A model generated the notes under the pieces. That model made no database searches. It was not told the DNA's origin and worked only from the letters and a program-made list of their open reading frames with translations. This document shows, piece by piece, positions 59,401-64,000 of a DNA stretch of 64,000 nt. This stretch comes from Vanessa cardui (taxonomy: Eukaryota > Arthropoda > Insecta > Lepidoptera > Nymphalidae), in the NCBI RefSeq assembly GCF_905220365.1, contig NC_061141.1:193501-257500 (forward strand), read 5' to 3'. Numbering within the stretch: position 1 is the first letter of the stretch; each line of letters starts with the position of its first letter. A program made the translations under genes and the position numbers.

Positions 59401-60308
59401 TCATAATTCAAAGCTGCATTTTAAGTAAAATGCAATAATATAATTATACCTTTAATCAATTAGGCGGCCCGGTCGAGCGAGACTAAGTCCGGGGTATATG
59501 TAATTAATTAGATTTATGATGATTGAATGTAATTAACTAATGAATCTATCTCAATTACTTGTATAAAGCAGTAGATTTTGTTTATTGGAACATGCGTGAG
59601 GATCTTTCAGTCTGATTTGAAGAATTTTTCCATGAGATAACCCATTACTGAGAACGCTTGATGAAAACCGAAAGTAGCGTGTGACCTTTGAAACTGCGTT
59701 GGACCGCTCGCATTGTATAATAACTGTTGGACTAATAATGTACCCACTTCGAACTTTTTTGTGAAAACAGGAAAATTGTTTAGTTACAATATCACAAATA
59801 AAATCCTATCGCTAATCAACAGTTATTTGATAAGTGATAAAACCTGTTTCATACTTACAGCCTATTTCAAACGCAGGATGATAAATAAACCTCATATTAA
59901 TTCATGCATGCGATTGCTCTGCTATTTTATATTTGACAAATATATCTTAATTGTAGTACAGCACTATTCTACCTAACCTTTATATCCACCTATATTTTAC
60001 TTTCAAACTTCCAGTAACTCAATTGTAATCTTTTTCTTTCCAATCAACATTTGATAATGTATATTCAAGGCTTAATTTATTTTTTTATCTTTCCTCTGCT
60101 GCCATTGAAATAGACTAAACATTATTTGAACTAGAAACAAAACAGGCACTAGAATAGAATTGGAATTAATCCTTTTTGAAAACATTTTCAGGAAGAAAAA
60201 AAATACGATGCGAATGGTAAAAAGAAGAAGCGCGTGGTAGCGGCTGCGCCTGAGAAAGAAGGCAACAGGAGCTGTATGAATAAGATCACCTGCGGGCTGC
60301 TGGGCTGA
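53333..60308 (+). CDS. gene 2: cytochrome b5 (exons 53333-53452, 58053-58178, 60192-60308)
   Basis: Three coding exons, all phase 0, give a 120-residue protein. It begins MSEVQRYTIADVASRNGRGG, continues PVWLIYKDSVYDVTSYIPE, then HPGGD (axial His41), AGKDATRAFDDVDHSSDA (axial His64) and LKKYKIGEIVE. It ends in a Lys-rich linker and RSCMNKITCGLLG. Both heme ligands are present, so a functional one-electron carrier is expected, for example to desaturases or P450s. Unlike microsomal b5, there is no C-terminal membrane helix; two cysteines near the end could be lipid anchors (inference). The ATG directly follows a splice acceptor, so an untranslated first exon is expected upstream. The length is typical of the family. 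Confidence 0.92.
53762..54296 (-). mobile_element. RTE-like LINE ORF2 C-terminal remnant
   Basis: The minus strand reads, in order, RPAIPYGSECWVTKRKTERQ, LHVAEMRMLRGMCGVTRMDR, LRNEYNRNITGSFKV, and after a frame change KALGMDVDGYRGRGRPRKRW and MDCVKDDM. This is the well-known C-terminal part of RTE-type LINE proteins. It is frameshifted and 5'-truncated. The 3' side abuts a (tca)n tract at 53762-53783. It lies in gene 2's first coding intron, antisense to the gene. Confidence 0.85.
54297..55198. other. intronic sequence, nothing firm
   Basis: AT-rich intron of gene 2. The minus frame 54936-55196 is unsupported. Confidence 0.35.
55199..55525 (+). mobile_element. Jockey/CR1-like LINE: decayed ORF2 end and 3' UTR
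   Basis: 'ttaactttgccgtttcgtaa' (LTLPFRKF) and 'aaaaagcgtggagttaat' match the ORF2 end of the 28311 copy, with frameshifts. The UTR core 'gagtttcttgccggttcttc' and 'caaaagtgcttgtaaaagcc' follow. Confidence 0.8.
55526..57517. other. intronic sequence, nothing firm
   Basis: Mostly AT-rich intron of gene 2. A GC-richer bit at 57035-57160 ('gtagtaagtggtcaccta') may be an old family C fragment. Confidence 0.3.
57518..57715 (+). mobile_element. second SINE family (tRNA-derived), copy
   Basis: Box B is near-perfect (gagttcgattcccggc). The body has 'gtcttgggtctgggtgtatg', 'taccgtcgttacttctgatt' and 'attgggatcagagtaatgta'. This is the same family as the reversed copy at 47565. Confidence 0.75.
58053..58178 (+). 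CDS. gene 2 coding exon 2, heme-binding core
   Basis: The acceptor is tcttgcag and the donor gtgaga. 42 codons beginning with the His of HPGGD and containing DVDHSSDA with the second His (58122-58124). The intron before it matches that of gene 1 to the codon. Confidence 0.95.
58517..58727 (+). mobile_element. tRNA-derived SINE with internal deletion and heptamer expansion
   Basis: The head up to box B (gcgggttcaaa) joins directly to the tail 'tagaaattctgccacatgtg' through three copies of atttcaa (58567-58590). The middle domain is gone. The tail to 'tttacaggctgttgttg' is intact. Located in gene 2's second coding intron (58179-60191). Confidence 0.88.
58728..60191. other. intronic sequence, nothing recognised
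   Basis: AT-rich part of gene 2's last intron. Frames at 59007-59255 and 59713-59976 are unsupported. Confidence 0.35.
60192..60308 (+). CDS. gene 2 coding exon 3, basic C-terminal tail
   Basis: The acceptor is ttttcag. 38 codons and TGA at 60306-60308. EEKKYDANGKKKKRVVAAAP leads into a Cys-containing end (SCMNKITCGLLG). There is no hydrophobic anchor. The minus frame 60072-60314 is its shadow. Confidence 0.9.
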   Translation, partial: EEKKYDANGKKKKRVVAAAPEKEGNRSCMNKITCGLLG

Positions 60309-60420
60309 TAACACTCACATTAAGCATCATAACAACAGCAGACAGAATTATCTAGTCAGGCTGCTGAGAAAGCACCTCCTTCTCCTGACGTCTGTCAGTT
60401 GATCATTGCCAGTGGTATAA

Positions 60421-60426
60421 AATAAA
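60421..60426 (+). terminator. polyadenylation signal for gene 2
   Basis: AATAAA lies 113 bases after the stop codon. A second AATAAA is at 60640-60645 and could serve a longer transcript. Confidence 0.6.
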
Positions 60427-60649
60427 CGGTTAATATTCAGCTACAGAAATAGTACGACAGTGCAGTATATATGTAATAACAGTAATAGTTACTGAAGCAC
60501 AGTTTGAATTAAATAAGTTGTAATTCGTATTCTTATTTTAATTAAACTTAAGCTGATATATTCATGTAATTATAATGATATTATTTCTTAGTTAGTAGTA
60601 AACGATTTTTTTTATTGTTATCCGCCACTTATAAGTTGAAATAAAAATA

Positions 60650-61860
60650 AGTTGACTGGATTGTAAATATATTTTCAAAAACAACTAAGTACATAACAAC
60701 AAATACATTAAAATATACAGAAAAAGCAAGTAATTTTAAGAAACCATTTTGTGCTAGAGTCTCGATCAGCGGTGATATTTCCGTGAGAATTTAAATCACT
60801 TCATAACTCATTTGTGAAATGTGAAAACCGTCTTATCATATATCTTGTATTTAGATCTTTTAATTACTATTCTCAATATCGTTTTCTGGGATTTCACGAT
60901 GTGTTCATGTTTTTAGTTTGTTTCCAAATAATAACACCACTGATGTTTAAATGATAATAAATAATGTAGTATCTACAATTATTAGTTACTACGATACCAA
61001 TAAATTATACCGTAATTTATTTTAATATCGATACAATCTATCCGAGAAAGGGTCTGGCCAAACTAACTTAATGAACTGACCACAAAATATACAAATACAC
61101 GTTTTATAATAATTTATGAAAACACTTATTATATATACCGGCTTTTATTGATAGAATTAAATTCAATGTAATGAATACATCCTATTAATCTGAGTTATTT
61201 ATATTGCAGCACTAAGTTATAAATACAATGCCTGTGATGATGGTAAGCATTAGTCAAAATGCAGATATTGATAATTATTTTATTTAATGTACCTTTTTTA
61301 TTTAATTTAAGATGCTCAATCGTCATAACAAGGGTTTAATAAACAAAATTTTCAATTCGTATTGCCTATAAATTTATTGCACTCAAATTTAAACATGTTT
61401 TTTATTTATTTATTCAGTATACGCTAAGCCTCTAGTTAATTGTTGAAATGCATTAAAATGTTAAGGTAAAACAAGAAGAATTCAAAATACAATTTAAGTT
61501 TAAGTCCTTTTTTTTTAATATATACCTAGCTATTTAATAAAGTATATTTAATAATAATTAAGTATTATTAATTTAGATATTTATTAGTCATATATTTTTT
61601 TCACGAGTGTTTAGAAACGAGTTAATTTTTTGGTTTATAAAAATATAGTAAAATGTTACTAATGTTTTAAAGGTGAATGTGGAAGCAAATCGTGTAATTA
61701 TAGGCCTATTTTTATACTTTTATTGTTGAGCAAAATATTTAAAAATATTATGTTAAATCAACTTCTGAGTAACTTTGGTGTGAATACTGTTTTTCACATT
61801 GAACATTTCGGCTTTATTAGTCGCTTAATAATTTTTAATACTAGTTAAATTACGGTGTTA
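60650..61860. other. non-coding stretch downstream of gene 2
   Basis: Strongly AT-rich, no repeat core or coding signal recognised. Confidence 0.4.
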
Positions 61861-61884
61861 ATGGTAAAGTAGGTAAAGTAAAGT

Positions 61885-62090
61885 AACAGCCTGTAAAATT
61901 CCCACTGCTGGGCTAATGGCCTCCACTACCATTTAGGAGAGGGCTTCGAACATATTCCACCACACTGTTCCAATGCGGGTTGATGGAATGCATATGTGGC
62001 AGAATTTCAATGAAATTAGTCACATGCAGGTTTTCTCATGATGTTTTCCTTCACCGCCAAGCACGAGATGATTTATAAACACAAAAAATG
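61885..62090 (-). mobile_element. tRNA-derived SINE, head missing
   Basis: Tail and middle on the minus strand ('cagcctgtaaaattcccact' and 'ttccttcaccgccaagcacg' on +). Similarity ends at 'gatttataaacaca', so the box A/B head is absent. Confidence 0.85.
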
Positions 62091-62099
62091 AAGTTCATG

Positions 62100-62935
62100 G
62101 TAAAGCAGATACTAAATCAAATAAATCAACAGTGTAATGTAATAAAATCTTATGGATCTCTTCTAATAATGGGCGTACCACAAGGGTCAATTTTGGGTGC
62201 TTTTTTAATATTGTTGTACATAAATGGTCTTTCCTTTTTGTCGTAAAGGTATTTTTCAAAATCTCTTTAGATTTTACAGGAATTAAACTTATGTCGAAGA
62301 TGTAAATTACGAATTATCACTGATACAAAGTTGGTTTACCAAAAATAATTTAGTTGTTAATGTTGATAAATTTAAACAATAGTAATCATTATAACTGACA
62401 CTGCAGTATTTCTAGGAATCACATAAGCGTCTATCCTATTAATATATCGTCTGTGATAGGGAGCCTCATCTGTGCAGCACATGCGGATTAAGAAATTAAA
62501 AAAGTAAACGATGATGACACTGCTTTGGGGTAACGCTGTGTATAATAAAACTACATGCTACAAAAAAGCTGTTTATTCATATTATTAAAGAATCTTTTCA
62601 ATAAAGTTGGTACACCTGAAGCTTCACAATATGCTTACAACAATATTATTTATATTCACAATAATAAGGATCAATTTGAAATAAACGATGAAAGTCATTG
62701 TATAGATACTCGAGAGTTCGAATTCGCAAAGTTAATACATCCTTCCTGGGGCACAATATTCGCTTCTATAATAAGATTCCTGCTATTTTTAACTGGGCCT
62801 TTTAAAAAATGTAAAGTTTTTTTTATATATAAGTATAAAAATTTTTTGATAAAAACGAGATATTACTCAATACAAGTATTAAAGACACAAAAGCGTCTAG
62901 TATATATTCATTGATTTCTAGGCAGGATATATAAA
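62100..62935 (+). mobile_element. Jockey/CR1-like LINE: decayed reverse-transcriptase region
   Basis: From about 62150 the + strand gives SLLIMGVPQGSILGAF and LLYINGL, the GVPQGSxLGPxLFLLYINDL block of non-LTR reverse transcriptases. Further on come SLIQSWFTKNNLVVNVDK, DTAVFLGIT, LLWGNAVYNK, KLIHPSWGTIFAS, and a KTRYYSIQVL-like C-terminus. Frameshifts and stops break it. The 119-codon frame 62555-62914 is its last part. It is the most complete LINE body in the window. Confidence 0.85.
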
Positions 62936-62944
62936 AGTTGAATT

Positions 62945-63125
62945 GTGCTTTAGTTTTAGTTTTAGTTAGTTTTATTCTTTATTGTACACCACACAGTGAA
63001 ATAAAAAAATACAAATGACAAAGATATGGCCTAGATATAACAGGCGTACAATTTTGGCGACCTTATCGCTACATAGCGATCTCTTCCAGGCAACCAACAG
63101 GTGTAGGATAGGTCATAGAATATAA
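62945..63125 (-). mobile_element. LINE 3' UTR with ttttag-type tail (minus strand)
   Basis: On the minus strand 'ggttgcctggaagagatcgc', 'gcgataaggtcgccaaaat' and 'gtgtggtgtacaataaagaa' lead to a tail of aaacta/actaaa repeats (62950-62978 on +). This 3' UTR is common in Lepidoptera and distinct from the 'ccggttcttc' family. It lies tail-to-tail with the preceding LINE. Confidence 0.7.
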
Positions 63126-63167
63126 GGTGGGTGGTGCTCTACTAATAAATAAAATAATATGAATCTA

Positions 63168-64000
63168 TTAACACGTTCACTGCCACCTAAATTTTTCCTA
63201 TGCTTATAGCGATGCCGGCATACATAATGCCGCGAACACGCTAAGCGTGTCCCCGGCATCGCTAGATAAATTGTATGGACAAGCGTAGCGTGTCCACTGG
63301 CACAGGAACAAAAAAATGATAATTTTTTTGTTAAAACGGTCTTTGTTAGTTAATATTTCTTGTGTTATGCAATAATTAAGGTGTTTAGAATAATGTTGTC
63401 AGTGTTTTATCCTGGATTATGTCAAAAAACCGCTTTTATGGTAAGTAAACATCATAATGTAATCAGTGGTTGTAAAACTTTTAATAAATTCCCACATATC
63501 ATATTTATATTGGTGTCGAATTTGATATATACTTTTTATCGCGTTATGATTTAGTTCTTATTTCAATAAAAAAATTGTTCATGATATCTACTGTTACCTG
63601 TTATCTACTGTTGTATCCCTGCAAATGACGCGGGTCAGTTTGAAAGTAGCAAGGTATAATCAAATAAAATAAAATAGAACTTTCAATACAAATTAAAACA
63701 GAGTTTAAATTTCGCTTCATAAAATGTCCATAAAAATCCACCTTCTTTTTTTTGTTTTCTCAAATACATACTTATTAATTTCTAAAATCAATTTTTATCT
63801 CACTTGTTTCGTTCACTTTCTTATTAGTTGCTAGAAATGTTCAAAGGTCATAGGATATCGATTCGGTGCACATGTCTTGATATATAATAATAAAGAACAA
63901 TTAAATAAGTAATAATCAATAAACAAATAATTAAAAAATAATCAAGCTTCTTGTAAGCTAAATAGTCCAGGAATTTTAGCACCAAAAATCGGTCCGCTCT
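63168..64000. mobile_element. piggyBac-like element, copy 2, cut by window end
   Basis: It starts with TTAA (63168-63171) and CACGTTCACTGCCA. Bases 63168-63962 match the reverse complement of 11168-11961 with only scattered differences and small indels. At 63963 the similarity stops and unrelated sequence (gtccaggaattttagcacc) follows, so the interior differs or is interrupted. The + frame 63360-63554 lies within it and is not a transposase. Confidence 0.82.

Overview
The window reads as AT-rich nuclear DNA of a moth or butterfly, most likely a nymphalid-type lepidopteran. The evidence is many copies of tRNA-derived SINEs of the lepidopteran (Metulj-like) kind, remnants of Jockey/CR1-like and RTE-like LINEs, short TIR elements (piggyBac-like with TTAA, mariner-like with TA, hAT-like) and GT-AG introns. 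There are no bacterial-style operons, no CRISPR array and no rRNA. Nearly all open frames of 60-120 codons here are chance or transposon frames.

The protein-coding content that I can support is a tandem pair of small cytochrome b5-domain genes on the + strand. Gene 1 has exons 45985-46088, 47789-47902 and 49189-49341, with a tentative first exon at 45776-45815. Gene 2 has coding exons 53333-53452, 58053-58178 and 60192-60308 and encodes 120 residues. Both share a GRGG motif ahead of the core and a phase-0 intron placed exactly before the heme-ligand histidine, so they look like diverged duplicates. Gene 2 keeps both axial histidines. Gene 1 has HAGG instead of HPGG, and a methionine where the second histidine should be.

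Positions 1-40.5 kb contain no recognisable coding exon. They hold scattered transposon pieces and several GC-richer, non-coding islands that could be regulatory. At 40.49-40.74 kb the minus strand carries a textbook core promoter: TATA box 31 bases before a TCAGT initiator, with a paired GC-box, CRE, AP-1 and CCAAT motifs upstream. It is followed by a 70-base leader ending in a strong splice donor. The simplest reading is that a minus-strand gene starts there and the left 40 kb is its long first intron. This is inference.

From 40.7 to 45.7 kb lies a repeat-filled interval between this divergent promoter and gene 1. The introns of the b5 genes hold a fold-back element, a hAT-like MITE, SINEs and LINE tails. 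The polyadenylation signal of gene 1 lies inside a 38-bp perfect inverted repeat with Penelope-like features. The right end (60.3-64 kb) is LINE/SINE debris plus one end of a piggyBac-like element, which repeats in inverted orientation about 795 bp of the element at 10.2-12.0 kb.
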